Assembly (NCBI RefSeq): GCF_003545765.1
Contig: NZ_QXIO01000010.1
Span: 62,001 to 126,000, forward strand
Reading direction: 5' to 3'
DNA length: 64,000 nt
DNA from: Colwellia sp. RSH04
GTDB taxonomy: Bacteria; Pseudomonadota; Gammaproteobacteria; Enterobacterales; Alteromonadaceae
In this document: positions 10,396 through 19,195 of the stretch, one piece after another
Position numbering within the stretch: position 1 is the stretch's first letter
Layout of the letters: each line of letters begins with the position of its first letter
Notes under the pieces: generated by a model
Databases searched by the model: none
Seen by the model: the letters and a program-made list of their open reading frames with translations, nothing else
Told to the model about the DNA's origin: nothing
Program-made: the position numbers and the translations under genes

Positions 10396-10830
10396 ATGAG
10401 GTCAGGTACAGATTTTATAAGGTACATATTTAACCTGTGTGAACCTGACCTGTTTATTAATTATAAAACAACCCTACTGACGTTAATGGCGACCATTAAT
10501 ACCTTTAACTATGCATTAATGTCGCTGACTTTCATTAATATATTAGGCTTAGTATCAGAAGAAGATGGTACGGATGGTGGGCCGAATAATGATGGTTTAC
10601 CATTTGGTTACACTGCTAGTAGTACCACTGCAGGTAACAGGTTTTGAACCTGCCAAATTAACAGGGGCAGACATTTATATGGAGGGCTGGCGATAAGCTT
10701 GTTTAGGATAATCATTGAAACACTATTATTAAATGGTTCTCATGTTACGAGTGCTAGTTCTATTTAATACTGCTGTGAACAACTGATTTTTGGCGTTTAC
10801 TTTTATTAATTATAAAACTCTCTAAGTGAT
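10396..10830 (+). pseudogene. Decayed Rhs tip 4, degenerate copy of module 1
   Basis: An 83-codon frame (10396-10647) retains EPDLFINYK from the repeat, then TFNYALMSLTFINILGLVS and a worn hinge, EDGTDGGPNNDGLPFGY, and stops early. After the stop, without a frame, DNA similarity to module 1 continues: GCTGGCGATAAGCTTGTT (10686-10703), matching 7768-7785, then TCATTGAAACACTATTATTA, and ATGGTTCTCATGTTACGAG. The end of the tiny immunity gene is also recognisable (GGCGTTTACTTTTATTA and CTCTCTAAGTGATAGC near 10793-10831). So this is an old duplicate of tip 1 plus its immunity gene, with internal deletions. Confidence 0.6.
10399..10451. repeat. Palindrome at the head of module 4
   Basis: The same 9-bp arms as at 8240 (AGGTCAGGT at 10399-10407, ACCTGACCT at 10443-10451) but with a 35-base loop containing a further GGTACA. 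The right arm continues into GTTTATTAATTATAAAA, as at 8240. Confidence 0.6.
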
Positions 10831-10967
10831 AGCGTTATTTGTCAATACAGTACAAATATCAAGTACATTAATCAGGACAAAAAATGATTTTTTGCTCCTG
10901 CATCACTTAGTTTAACCAACTAATATTTGCCCATAACTTGGGCGTTAGAGCTAAAGAAAAAAAAGCT

Positions 10968-11414
10968 TTGAATAAATCATACTTATTACTACCATTTACA
11001 ATTTTTGTAACTTCCTGCGCATCAACAACTAAAGTTGAAAACACTAAAATTAGCTATATTGATCTTTCAGGTAAAGAGCAAGTTAAACTTATTGAAGAAT
11101 ACTGGACTGTTGCTAAAAAAATAGAACCAAGATACCCGATATTAGCTGCAAAAAACAACATATCCGGTTGTGTTGATCTGATAGTCGGTATTGATCAAAA
11201 TGGAAAAGTTAAGGGGTATAAAGTCCGCTCTTCATATCCTAAAGGTGTATTTGATAAAAGTGCAGCCGCCGCTATAGCTAATTGGAAGTGGCAACCTACA
11301 GAGAAAAACAAGGGTAATATGCCTGTTTTAACTTCAGTCCGCATGGACTTCTCTACTCAACGTACCCCCACAGGCGCTAAGTTCCTTGAAAACTGCCCTA
11401 AACATGAGGCTTAG
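10968..11414 (+). CDS. Lipoprotein with TonB C-terminal-type domain
   Basis: A 148-aa product from TTG at 10968, chosen because it yields a normal lipoprotein signal, MNKSYLLLPFTIFVTSCAS (Cys17); an in-frame TTG at 10938 would add ten charged residues. The mature part contains a recognisable TonB-C domain: IEPRYPILAAKNNISGCVDL, GIDQNGKVKGYKVRSSYPKG, then FDKSAAAAIANWKWQP. Such stand-alone domains are found in small envelope proteins whose role is not settled; without a membrane helix and Pro-rich spacer it cannot be a standard TonB. It lies at the right edge of the island, with no operon partner. Confidence 0.65.
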   Translation: MNKSYLLLPFTIFVTSCASTTKVENTKISYIDLSGKEQVKLIEEYWTVAKKIEPRYPILAAKNNISGCVDLIVGIDQNGKVKGYKVRSSYPKGVFDKSAAAAIANWKWQPTEKNKGNMPVLTSVRMDFSTQRTPTGAKFLENCPKHEA

Positions 11415-11474
11415 CCTAGTATCAACTTTGAAGTGTATAGCGACATAGAGCAAATATTGTAATAAATTAATAAT

Positions 11475-11511
11475 AGGGTCAGATACACTTTCAAAAAGAA
11501 CTTGTCCCTAT
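11475..11511. repeat. GGGTCAGATACA repeat at the right end of the island
   Basis: TAGGGTCAGATACACTTTC is followed by a short reversed arm, TGTCCCTA, giving a small imperfect inverted repeat. It belongs with the GGTCAGGTACA copies at 8240, 9376 and 10399 and is the copy nearest the right direct repeat. Confidence 0.4.
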
Positions 11512-11531
11512 TTATTAGATCCTATGCTTAC

Positions 11532-11600
11532 CTATGCAATATTTTGATCATCAAGCATTTCATTACCCTGAGTTATTATTTCATGCGCTTTTGTTGTCAT
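11532..11600 (-). pseudogene. 5' stump of a second trmH-like gene
   Basis: Read on the minus strand, an ATG overlapping the mazG stop (TAATG) opens MTTKAHEIITQGNEMLDDQN and ends after 22 codons at TAG. The first 15 residues equal those of the methylase at 6314-6925; the next few differ at two positions. The rest of the gene is absent. It shows that the methylase was originally placed directly after mazG in the same operon. Confidence 0.85.
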
Positions 11601-11648
11601 TATTTTATTTTCTCTTTTGCTTTAACTTGAACCCAATATTGATCAAGC
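11535..11648. repeat. Right 114-bp direct repeat of the mazG-trmH junction
   Basis: The partner of 6860-6973, same orientation, six mismatches counted. Here the mazG side is intact and the trmH side is the stump. The distance between corresponding bases of the two copies is 4675 bp. Confidence 0.9.
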
Positions 11649-12430
11649 TCTTCTAAATCATGACTTTCAAAAGCTTTGCCAGACAGATTAGCTAGCTCTT
11701 CAACAGCATTGAAACGTTTGGTGAATTTCTGGTTAGCCTGTCGTAGTAATGTTTCAGGATCTTCTTTAGCATGTCGACACAAATTAACAACAGCAAACAT
11801 TAAATCACCTAACTCTTCGGCTAATAACTTAGGTTCTTTCGGTTCTCGGTTTAGTTCCTCTTCGACTTCTTGCACTTCTTCCTTAATTTTATCAAAGACA
11901 TCTTCAATATTGTGCCAATCAAAACCAACATGCGCACAGCGTTTTTGAATTTTGGCCGCCTGAGAAAGTGCTGGCAAATTTTTAGGGATATCAGCTAGTA
12001 TCGTCGCTGAAGTATTAGCATTAGGGCTTGAGTTTTGATGCTTTAATTCACGCTCAAGACGCTTTTCATTTTCCCAATTTGCTTTTATTTGTTCATCTGT
12101 TTGCAGATCGGCACTACTAAACACATGAGGATGTCTGCGAATTAATTTTTCGCAAATTGCAGTGATAACACTATCGAGGTTGAATAACTGTTGCTCTTCA
12201 CCAAGTTGACTATAAAAAATAACTTGAAAAAGTAAGTCGCCTAATTCTTTCTCAAGCTCGGCAAAATCTTGTTGTTCAATAGCATCAACGACTTCATAGG
12301 CTTCTTCTAATGTATGACGAGTTATTGAAGCAAAATCTTGTTTAACATCCCAAGGACAACCTGTTTCTGGATCTCGAAGTTTAGACATGATCCAGCGTAA
12401 TTTTTCAATTGATGGTGCGTCATTTATCAT
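11600..12430 (-). CDS. mazG: Nucleoside triphosphate pyrophosphohydrolase MazG
   Basis: Hydrolyses (d)NTPs to NMP and pyrophosphate, clearing aberrant nucleotides and, in E. coli, lowering ppGpp during starvation. The 276-aa protein has the two tandem MazG domains of the long form. The first includes the metal-binding EELGDLLFQ-type motif (ELEKELGDLLFQVIFYSQLGEE), the second LLAEELGDLMFAVVNLCRHAKED. The start is MINDAPSIEKLRWIMSKLRD. It lies 68 bp downstream of relA, the conserved relA-mazG pairing that links it to the stringent response. Its stop overlaps the ATG of a truncated trmH stump. Confidence 0.96.
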   Translation of the reverse strand: MINDAPSIEKLRWIMSKLRDPETGCPWDVKQDFASITRHTLEEAYEVVDAIEQQDFAELEKELGDLLFQVIFYSQLGEEQQLFNLDSVITAICEKLIRRHPHVFSSADLQTDEQIKANWENEKRLERELKHQNSSPNANTSATILADIPKNLPALSQAAKIQKRCAHVGFDWHNIEDVFDKIKEEVQEVEEELNREPKEPKLLAEELGDLMFAVVNLCRHAKEDPETLLRQANQKFTKRFNAVEELANLSGKAFESHDLEELDQYWVQVKAKEKIK

Positions 12431-12498
12431 GGTTTAATTTCTTTTATCTACTTACTAATTACTCAAAGGGTATAGGTATTAATTTTTTATGAGTTACC

Positions 12499-14694
12499 CT
12501 AAAGACGTTTAACTTCAATAATATCATCTAATTGGCGTACCTTTTCTAAAATACGCATCAGAAGCTCACTACTAGAAACTTCCATCTTCACGGTCATACT
12601 GACGGTTTGCTTTATTGAGTCAGTATTACTTTCCATACCAATAATACTGACACGCTCATTGGCTATTATGGTCGATATATCTCGCAATAACCCTTGTCTT
12701 TCACTGCCAACAATAAATGCAGAAGCTTGGTAACTCCGTTGGTTCTCATCTCCCCATTGTACTTCAACTTCTCGCTCTGGGTGCTGATTCAATGAGTTGG
12801 CTAATTGCTCGCAATCTTTTCGGTGTACCGAAATACCTCGGCCTTGAGTAATAAAACCAGCAATATCGTCACCAGGTACAGGCTGACAGCATTTCGCCAT
12901 ATGAGAGAGTAAATTACCTACGCCAGAAACAGTGATACCATTACTGTCTGCAGACACTTTTTTCTGAGGTGAACTATGTCTAACAAGGCTTTGAGGATCA
13001 ATCTCTTCTTTGGGCTTAAGTTTACTTTCTGCTTGACTAAAGAAGTTCATTACCTGCTGTAACCGAGCATTACCAGAACCAATGGCCGCAAATAAATCTT
13101 CCGCAGAGTTCATATTAAAGCGCTTAGCTGCTGCAACTAAGTCGACTTCTACAAAGTTATGTTTAGCCACTTCGGCGTCAAATAAGTCTTTTCCATGCGC
13201 AATATGCTTATCGCGATCAAGTAGTTTAAAAAAACTTTGCACCTTTGATCTTGCGCGACTGGAATATATATAGTTTAAATTAGGATTCAACCAATCACGG
13301 CTAGGGTTAGGCGTTTTACTGGTTAAAATCTCAACTTGATCACCGGTCTGTAATTGATAAGTAAAAGGAACGATTTTTCCAGAAATTTTTGCACCAATAC
13401 AACAATGACCAACATTAGAATGAATATAATAAGCAAAATCTAAAGGTGTCGACCCCATAGGTAAGTCAATTACATCACCACCTGGGGTAAAAACATAAAT
13501 GCGATCTTCAAACACTTGGCTACGTAACTCTTCTAGCAGTTCCCCACTTTCAGCAACATCGTCTTGCCATTGCAAAATTTTTCGTAACCAGCTAATTTTG
13601 TCATCAAAACTATTCGTTTTACCGCTAGCATTACCTTCTTTATAACGCCAGTGTGCCGCAACACCCATTTCTGCATCTTCATGCATTTGCTTGGTACGAA
13701 TTTGTACTTCAACAGATTTCCCTTCTGGGCCTAAAACCACCGTATGAATAGATTGGTATCCGTTAGTTTTTGGTGTGGCGACATAGTCTGAAAATTCTTT
13801 CGCTAAGTGTTGCCACTGTGTATGCACAATACCTAATGCTGAATAACAATCTTGTATTTTTTCAACAACAACACGTACTGCTCTAACATCAAACAACTGT
13901 TCAAAATCGAGTGATTTTTGCTGCATTTTCTTCCAAATACTATAAATATGCTTTGGTCGTCCGTAGACTTCGCCATCAATATTTAATGCAATCAATTGTT
14001 GGTTAATAATACCAACAAAGTCAGCCATATACTCTTCTCGTTCAAGCCTTGTTTCATCAAGTAACTTAGCTATTTTCTTATATACTTGGGGATGTAAATA
14101 TCTAAATGATATATCTTCTAGTTCCCATTTTAACTGACCGATACCCAGCCTATTTGCCAGTGGCGCATATATATTGGCACTTTCTTTTGCAGCGAGTACT
14201 CTACTCTCTTCGTCACTGTCTTTCTTTTCTCTTAAATCACATAAACGCTCAGCCAGTTTAATCACCACCGCACGAACGTCTTCAACCATGGCAAGTAGCA
14301 TACGCCTGATATTATCGATGTTATTTGCTGATTGTTGTTGCCTTAACGCTTTAATTGCCGCCATTTGTTCAACACCTTGGCATAATGACAATATTGATGA
14401 TGAAAAGTGCTCTTCAACTGTTTCAATATTTATCAAATGACTCTCTAACAACGGGGTTAGAAACGCCGCAATAAGTGAGTCATCATCTAAATTGAGCGAG
14501 GCTAAAATCTCAACCATTTCCATCGACTTCACCAATTCTCGACGAGGTTTTTTTTCTTCATCGTGATAAAAGTCAGCCATTATTGCCCACATAGCTGAAA
14601 TAGCTTCTTTTTTACTTAGAGTTAACTCAATAGAACTAAGCCATTGTTGAAAACTATTTACTGTAATTTGGTGAGATTTTCTTACCGAAACCAT
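12499..14694 (-). CDS. relA: (p)ppGpp synthetase RelA
   Basis: Ribosome-associated enzyme that makes (p)ppGpp when uncharged tRNA enters the A site. The 731-aa chain follows the long RSH layout: an N-terminal pseudo-hydrolase region without a proper HD pair, the synthetase domain with GRPKHIYSIWKKMQQKSLDF and the substrate-binding TPKTNGYQSIHTVVLGPEG, a TGS domain (VFTPGGDVIDLPMGSTPLDFA), a zinc-finger-like segment (HMAKCCQPVPGDDIAGF) and a C-terminal ACT domain. The missing HD motif assigns it to RelA rather than SpoT. It lies between rlmD (26 bp upstream) and mazG. Confidence 0.97.
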   Translation of the reverse strand: MVSVRKSHQITVNSFQQWLSSIELTLSKKEAISAMWAIMADFYHDEEKKPRRELVKSMEMVEILASLNLDDDSLIAAFLTPLLESHLINIETVEEHFSSSILSLCQGVEQMAAIKALRQQQSANNIDNIRRMLLAMVEDVRAVVIKLAERLCDLREKKDSDEESRVLAAKESANIYAPLANRLGIGQLKWELEDISFRYLHPQVYKKIAKLLDETRLEREEYMADFVGIINQQLIALNIDGEVYGRPKHIYSIWKKMQQKSLDFEQLFDVRAVRVVVEKIQDCYSALGIVHTQWQHLAKEFSDYVATPKTNGYQSIHTVVLGPEGKSVEVQIRTKQMHEDAEMGVAAHWRYKEGNASGKTNSFDDKISWLRKILQWQDDVAESGELLEELRSQVFEDRIYVFTPGGDVIDLPMGSTPLDFAYYIHSNVGHCCIGAKISGKIVPFTYQLQTGDQVEILTSKTPNPSRDWLNPNLNYIYSSRARSKVQSFFKLLDRDKHIAHGKDLFDAEVAKHNFVEVDLVAAAKRFNMNSAEDLFAAIGSGNARLQQVMNFFSQAESKLKPKEEIDPQSLVRHSSPQKKVSADSNGITVSGVGNLLSHMAKCCQPVPGDDIAGFITQGRGISVHRKDCEQLANSLNQHPEREVEVQWGDENQRSYQASAFIVGSERQGLLRDISTIIANERVSIIGMESNTDSIKQTVSMTVKMEVSSSELLMRILEKVRQLDDIIEVKRL

Positions 14695-14720
14695 AGGTTG
14701 TCCTTCAGGTAATAAATTTT

Positions 14721-16103
14721 TTAAGCACGATTAAACAATACCATAGACTCAACATGCTTAGTCTGAGAAAACATATCAATAATAGAGATTTTACTTAATA
14801 TATAACCATGTTCTAGGAGTACTTGACTATCTCTTGCTAGCGTAACAGGGTCGCAACTTACATAAAGAATGTGGCTAGGATTTACTTTAATAATATACGG
14901 CATTGCTTCTTCTGCACCTGCTCTAGCAGGGTCTAAAAGAACTTTGTTGGGTAATTGTTGATTCAATGCAACAAACCAAGGCTGAGATTGCCAGCTTTCG
15001 TTTATATTCGCTTGGTAAAATTGACAGTTTTTAATGTCATTTTGTTTCGCATTGTTAGACGCTTTATCAACCATCGATTGCACGCCTTCAACACCGATTA
15101 CTTGCTTTACTTGTTTAGCCATAGCAAGGCTAAAGTTTCCTAAACCACAAAAAAGATCGAGCACATAATCATTAACATCTAAATCAAGCCAATCCATAGC
15201 TTGAGCGACCATTTCTTCATTAACTCCCTGATTAATTTGAATGAAATCTTTTAGTCCAAAGCCAATAGTGACACTGTTATTTAAACTATATGAAAATGGC
15301 GCATTACGAGAATATTCAACTTTCTCTGTGAAATACTCTGTTAACGCGATACACGCTTCTCCATTATCAATAAAAACCGCATAGTTAAATTCGTCTGCAA
15401 ATTGTCGCCAAAGTCCAACATCGTGTGCATTTAGCTTTTTTAATTGCCGTATGTTCACAATACCTTGAGAAGACAACTCCCCTTGTAAGCTAGCCCAAAC
15501 TACATCAATATGACCAATGGCTTGCTTCACTGACAAACGTTCTATTAATGCTTTTAATGCCATAAAAATAGCTGATAAGGGCTCAACTAGAACAGGGCAA
15601 GATTTTATTGGTGTTAAGTGACTACTTCCTTTTTCTCTAAAACCAACAATAGGTTGGCCATGTTTATTAAATTGCACACCAATTCTTGCTTTTCTTCGAT
15701 AATGCCAAGGTACACCTTTAATTGCCGCTTGCCATGGTAACTGCTTCGAAACACCTTGTCGGGCAAATAAGTCAGTCACTTTATCTTGTTTAAATAGTAA
15801 CTGCTGCTCTTGATTAAGATGTTGAATATCACAGCCACCACACACAGAAAAATGCAAACACTTTGCTTGTACTCTTTCTGGGTTAGGGGTTATAACCTTT
15901 AACAACTTACCTTTGACAAATTTATTTTTTTGCTCAATCAGCCTCACCTCAACAACTTCGTCTTTTAGCGTCTCAGGGATAAATAAAGGCTTTTTTTTAT
16001 GTTGAGCCACACCGCAACCGTTATGATCAAGTCGCTCTACCTTCACGGTTAAAACTTGACCTGTTGCTTTGTTTTGCTTTGTTACTTTAAAAAAGTTTGC
16101 CAT
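14721..16103 (-). CDS. rlmD: 23S rRNA (uracil-1939-C5)-methyltransferase
   Basis: Methylates U1939 of 23S rRNA (formerly RumA). The 460-aa product has an N-terminal TRAM domain (QVLTVKVERLDHNGCGVAQ), a [4Fe-4S] cluster site with Cys82, Cys88 and Cys91 (CLHFSVCGGC) and a fourth Cys near 168 (IKSCPVL). The methylase domain has DLFCGLGNFSLAMA for S-adenosylmethionine and the catalytic Cys in LYVSCDPVTLARD. It is divergent from barA across 143 bp and is followed by relA 26 bp on, so the two are probably one transcript, as in Shewanella and enterobacteria. Confidence 0.96.
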   Translation of the reverse strand: MANFFKVTKQNKATGQVLTVKVERLDHNGCGVAQHKKKPLFIPETLKDEVVEVRLIEQKNKFVKGKLLKVITPNPERVQAKCLHFSVCGGCDIQHLNQEQQLLFKQDKVTDLFARQGVSKQLPWQAAIKGVPWHYRRKARIGVQFNKHGQPIVGFREKGSSHLTPIKSCPVLVEPLSAIFMALKALIERLSVKQAIGHIDVVWASLQGELSSQGIVNIRQLKKLNAHDVGLWRQFADEFNYAVFIDNGEACIALTEYFTEKVEYSRNAPFSYSLNNSVTIGFGLKDFIQINQGVNEEMVAQAMDWLDLDVNDYVLDLFCGLGNFSLAMAKQVKQVIGVEGVQSMVDKASNNAKQNDIKNCQFYQANINESWQSQPWFVALNQQLPNKVLLDPARAGAEEAMPYIIKVNPSHILYVSCDPVTLARDSQVLLEHGYILSKISIIDMFSQTKHVESMVLFNRA

Positions 16104-16246
16104 CTTTACCCTATCTCGTTGCTTGGCGCTATAATTTGACGCAAGCTTATGACATTATGTCTAAATCGGTTACTGTGTTAATGCTGTGTTAGCGCGTTTT
16201 GCTAATCCATATTTTACACTAAGTCAAATAGAAAAGTTCAAGAGAA

Positions 16247-19117
16247 ATGCATAAAAAAAGTTTAAAAGACTGGGTCATTTTAATCACCATTATTCCAACA
16301 GGCATTATTGCCTTTGGTCTGGCTGGATATTTTTCTTATAGCCGACATATTGAATTAGACAACTTCATCAATCAAAGAGCCTTTAGTATTATTGAACCTT
16401 TAGCGATCATGAGCAAAGAGCCTCTAATCAATAAAGACAGAGAACAGTTACGACAATTAATTGGTTTCACTCATCGAACTCAATCAAGTATCGTTGATAG
16501 CATTGTCATTTTTACCAATGATAATCAAATATTCGTCACCAGCGCTTATCATGGTAATACGGATTTAATGCGAATAAGACAAGGCGGCCGTCTAGTTGAT
16601 TACACTCAACTGGAAGAAACAGATGAATTTATTATTTACCGTTCGCCTATTCTAGAAGAGCAACTACCCGTAACGACATTACAAAACAAAAAGTCGCTTA
16701 ATGATTCTGCCTATTATTCTTCAAATAATACTAATAGTGTTTCACAACCAAAACAGCTTGGTTATGTCGCGATTCAGGTGAATAAGAATAGATTAAAGTT
16801 CGAACAACAAAGTCAAACCATTATTGCTTTTTCTATAGCGCTATTAGGTACCTTACTTAGTGCGCTCTTTGCCTTAAAGCTAATTAGGCAAGTGACTAAA
16901 CCAATTAAGTCGATGGTTCAAGCTATTGATAGAGTAAGAGAAGGTAAATTAGAAAGTAGAGTTAGTGGTCAGTTAATGGGCGAGTTGAATTTTTTAAAGG
17001 CTGGCATCAATGCCATGGCACAGTCGATACATGGCTACCAAAACGAGATGCAAGCGAGCATTGATCAAGCAACCATTGATTTACGAGAAAGTTTAGAGCA
17101 GTTTGAAATACAAAATGTTGAATTAAGTATTGCTAAACGTAAAGCGCAAGAAGCCAACAAAGTTAAATCGGAATTTTTGGCCAATATGAGTCATGAATTA
17201 CGAACTCCGCTAAATGGTGTTATTGGTTTTACCAGACAAGTGTTAAAAACACCATTATCTGATAGTCAACGCGATTATTTACAGACCATAGACCGCTCAG
17301 CCAATAACTTGCTAACGATCATCAATGACATTCTAGATTTTTCTAAGCTTGATGCAGGAAAAATGGTGATTGAAAGCATACCATTTTCTTTGCGTGAGTC
17401 TCTAGAAGAAACGCTTGCGTTACTCGCTCCTGCTGCACACAAAAAAGACATAGAGATATCAATCAACATCAAGCAAAATTTACCTGACTCTCTCGTTGGC
17501 GATATTATGCGTATCAAACAAATTGCCACTAACTTGATCAGTAATGCGATTAAATTTACGCCTCAAGGCAGTGTTGAGATTGATGTCACAAGTGAGCAAG
17601 TGAATCAAAAACATATCTTATTGAAGTTGGCGGTTACTGATACCGGTATTGGTATGACAGATAAACAGCAGCGAACAATTTTTGATGCCTTTACACAAGC
17701 AGATCAAAGCATTACCCGCTTATACGGTGGCACAGGCTTAGGGTTAGTAATATGTCAGCGCCTTGCAAGAGAAATGTCAGGTAATATTGGTTTTACCAGT
17801 ACCAAAAACCAAGGTTCGAGCTTTTGGTTTACCTTCCAATGTGAAATTAACCCAATGCCATTAATTATTGAGTTAGATAATCATCACCTTGCGAATAAAA
17901 GTATTTTATTTTATGAAGAACACGACCACTGTCGAGATGCGATTAGCTCTACCTTAACTCATTGGCAAATGAATGTTACCTCTGTGGTAAATATCCATCA
18001 ATTAGAGCAAATAGTCGCGCACGCAAAAGAAGAAGGTTTATCCTACGATTATACGCTTATTGGTCATAGCAAAACAGCAACTGCACTAAGTGAATTAAAG
18101 AAAATTATTACCTTAGTAACACCTATTACGCCATCAATACATCTCGCATTAAATAGTAACTCTCCAAGCTTACATGAAGCATTAACAGCTAATGGCGCAA
18201 TAAACTGTCTTAGCAAGCCTATCAATGCATCGAAATTAAGTAGGGCGCTACAACCCTTAAATGATAATAAACAGCCATTTTCTTCGCTACCTGAGAAAAA
18301 AATATTACCCATTAAGGTGCTAGCCGTTGATGATAATGAGGCAAATTTAAAACTAATCAAAGCACTATTACTAGAGCAAATAGCAGAAGTAGTGCTTGCT
18401 GATAATGGCCATGATGCAGTTGAATTATGCAAAAATGAGCACTTTGCCCTAATATTTATGGATATTCAGATGCCCGTAATGGATGGTATCAGTACATTGA
18501 AGTCTATTAGGCAAAATAGCGTAAATGATGAAACTCCCATCATCGCAGTAACTGCACATGCCTTAAGTGGTGAAAAAGAAAAAATGTATCAACAAGGCTT
18601 TAATGCCTATATGACCAAACCCATTGATGAAACCATGCTACGTCATATCATTTATGAATATTGTGATTTTTCACATTTCATCACTGAAAAAGAACAATTG
18701 CCAAACAATATGCCACCAGAAGGTATGCAAACGGATGAAACCCCATCAATGAAGGAGAATACCGTTATTGATTGGTCGTTAGCATTAAAGAGGGCTGCCA
18801 ACAAAGTTGACTTAGCAAAAGAAATGCTAGAAGGGCTAGTTGAAAGTCTACCGACTACTCATGATAGTATTAATGAGGCCATATCAAACAATGACACTGA
18901 ACAAGTCAAACGTTTAATACATAAACTGAATGGGGCTTGCTGTTATACAGGTACACCAAACTTGTCTAAGATTACCACTCAGCTTGAAACGCAATTAAAA
19001 ATAGGGGGGAGCTTAACAGAATTAGAGCCTGAATTTATGGAGTTTTTTGAGCACATAGAACAAGTTATTAATAAAGCACCCTCAGTACTGAAAACTCTTA
19101 ATGCAAAAGTAACATAA
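16247..19117 (+). CDS. barA: Hybrid sensor histidine kinase BarA
   Basis: Membrane sensor of the BarA-UvrY (GacS-GacA) system controlling carbon storage, motility and biofilm through CsrA-binding RNAs. The 956 aa run in order: first membrane segment (residues 9-29), periplasmic domain, second segment near 190-210, HAMP (LIRQVTKPIKSMVQAIDRV), HisKA with His316 in NMSHELRTPLNG, ATPase (DTGIGM, GGTGLGLVICQRL), a degenerate receiver, a true receiver with Asp739 in LIFMDIQMPVMDG, and HPt with His892 (LIHKLNGACCYTG). That layout and the position opposite rlmD identify it. AGAGAA precedes the ATG. Confidence 0.95.
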   Translation: MHKKSLKDWVILITIIPTGIIAFGLAGYFSYSRHIELDNFINQRAFSIIEPLAIMSKEPLINKDREQLRQLIGFTHRTQSSIVDSIVIFTNDNQIFVTSAYHGNTDLMRIRQGGRLVDYTQLEETDEFIIYRSPILEEQLPVTTLQNKKSLNDSAYYSSNNTNSVSQPKQLGYVAIQVNKNRLKFEQQSQTIIAFSIALLGTLLSALFALKLIRQVTKPIKSMVQAIDRVREGKLESRVSGQLMGELNFLKAGINAMAQSIHGYQNEMQASIDQATIDLRESLEQFEIQNVELSIAKRKAQEANKVKSEFLANMSHELRTPLNGVIGFTRQVLKTPLSDSQRDYLQTIDRSANNLLTIINDILDFSKLDAGKMVIESIPFSLRESLEETLALLAPAAHKKDIEISINIKQNLPDSLVGDIMRIKQIATNLISNAIKFTPQGSVEIDVTSEQVNQKHILLKLAVTDTGIGMTDKQQRTIFDAFTQADQSITRLYGGTGLGLVICQRLAREMSGNIGFTSTKNQGSSFWFTFQCEINPMPLIIELDNHHLANKSILFYEEHDHCRDAISSTLTHWQMNVTSVVNIHQLEQIVAHAKEEGLSYDYTLIGHSKTATALSELKKIITLVTPITPSIHLALNSNSPSLHEALTANGAINCLSKPINASKLSRALQPLNDNKQPFSSLPEKKILPIKVLAVDDNEANLKLIKALLLEQIAEVVLADNGHDAVELCKNEHFALIFMDIQMPVMDGISTLKSIRQNSVNDETPIIAVTAHALSGEKEKMYQQGFNAYMTKPIDETMLRHIIYEYCDFSHFITEKEQLPNNMPPEGMQTDETPSMKENTVIDWSLALKRAANKVDLAKEMLEGLVESLPTTHDSINEAISNNDTEQVKRLIHKLNGACCYTGTPNLSKITTQLETQLKIGGSLTELEPEFMEFFEHIEQVINKAPSVLKTLNAKVT

Positions 19118-19142
19118 TAACTAAAAAGGTATAAATAAAATT

Positions 19143-19195
19143 AAGTTAACTTTGATCCCAGCATAAAAAGATGCCTAATTAAACAAAGTTAACTT
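19143..19195. terminator. Long-loop inverted repeat between barA and the next gene
   Basis: Perfect 12-bp arms AAGTTAACTTTG (19143-19154) and CAAAGTTAACTT (19184-19195) separated by 29 bp. The right arm overlaps the stop codon of the convergent small gene. It lies where both converging transcripts should end, but the arms are AT-rich and no T run stands out. Confidence 0.45.

Noticed and set aside
10905-10945. Possible integron attC site
   Set aside because: The stem is short, the core ends GTTAGAG rather than GTTRRRY, and no integrase or second site is visible; kept only as a low-interest note.
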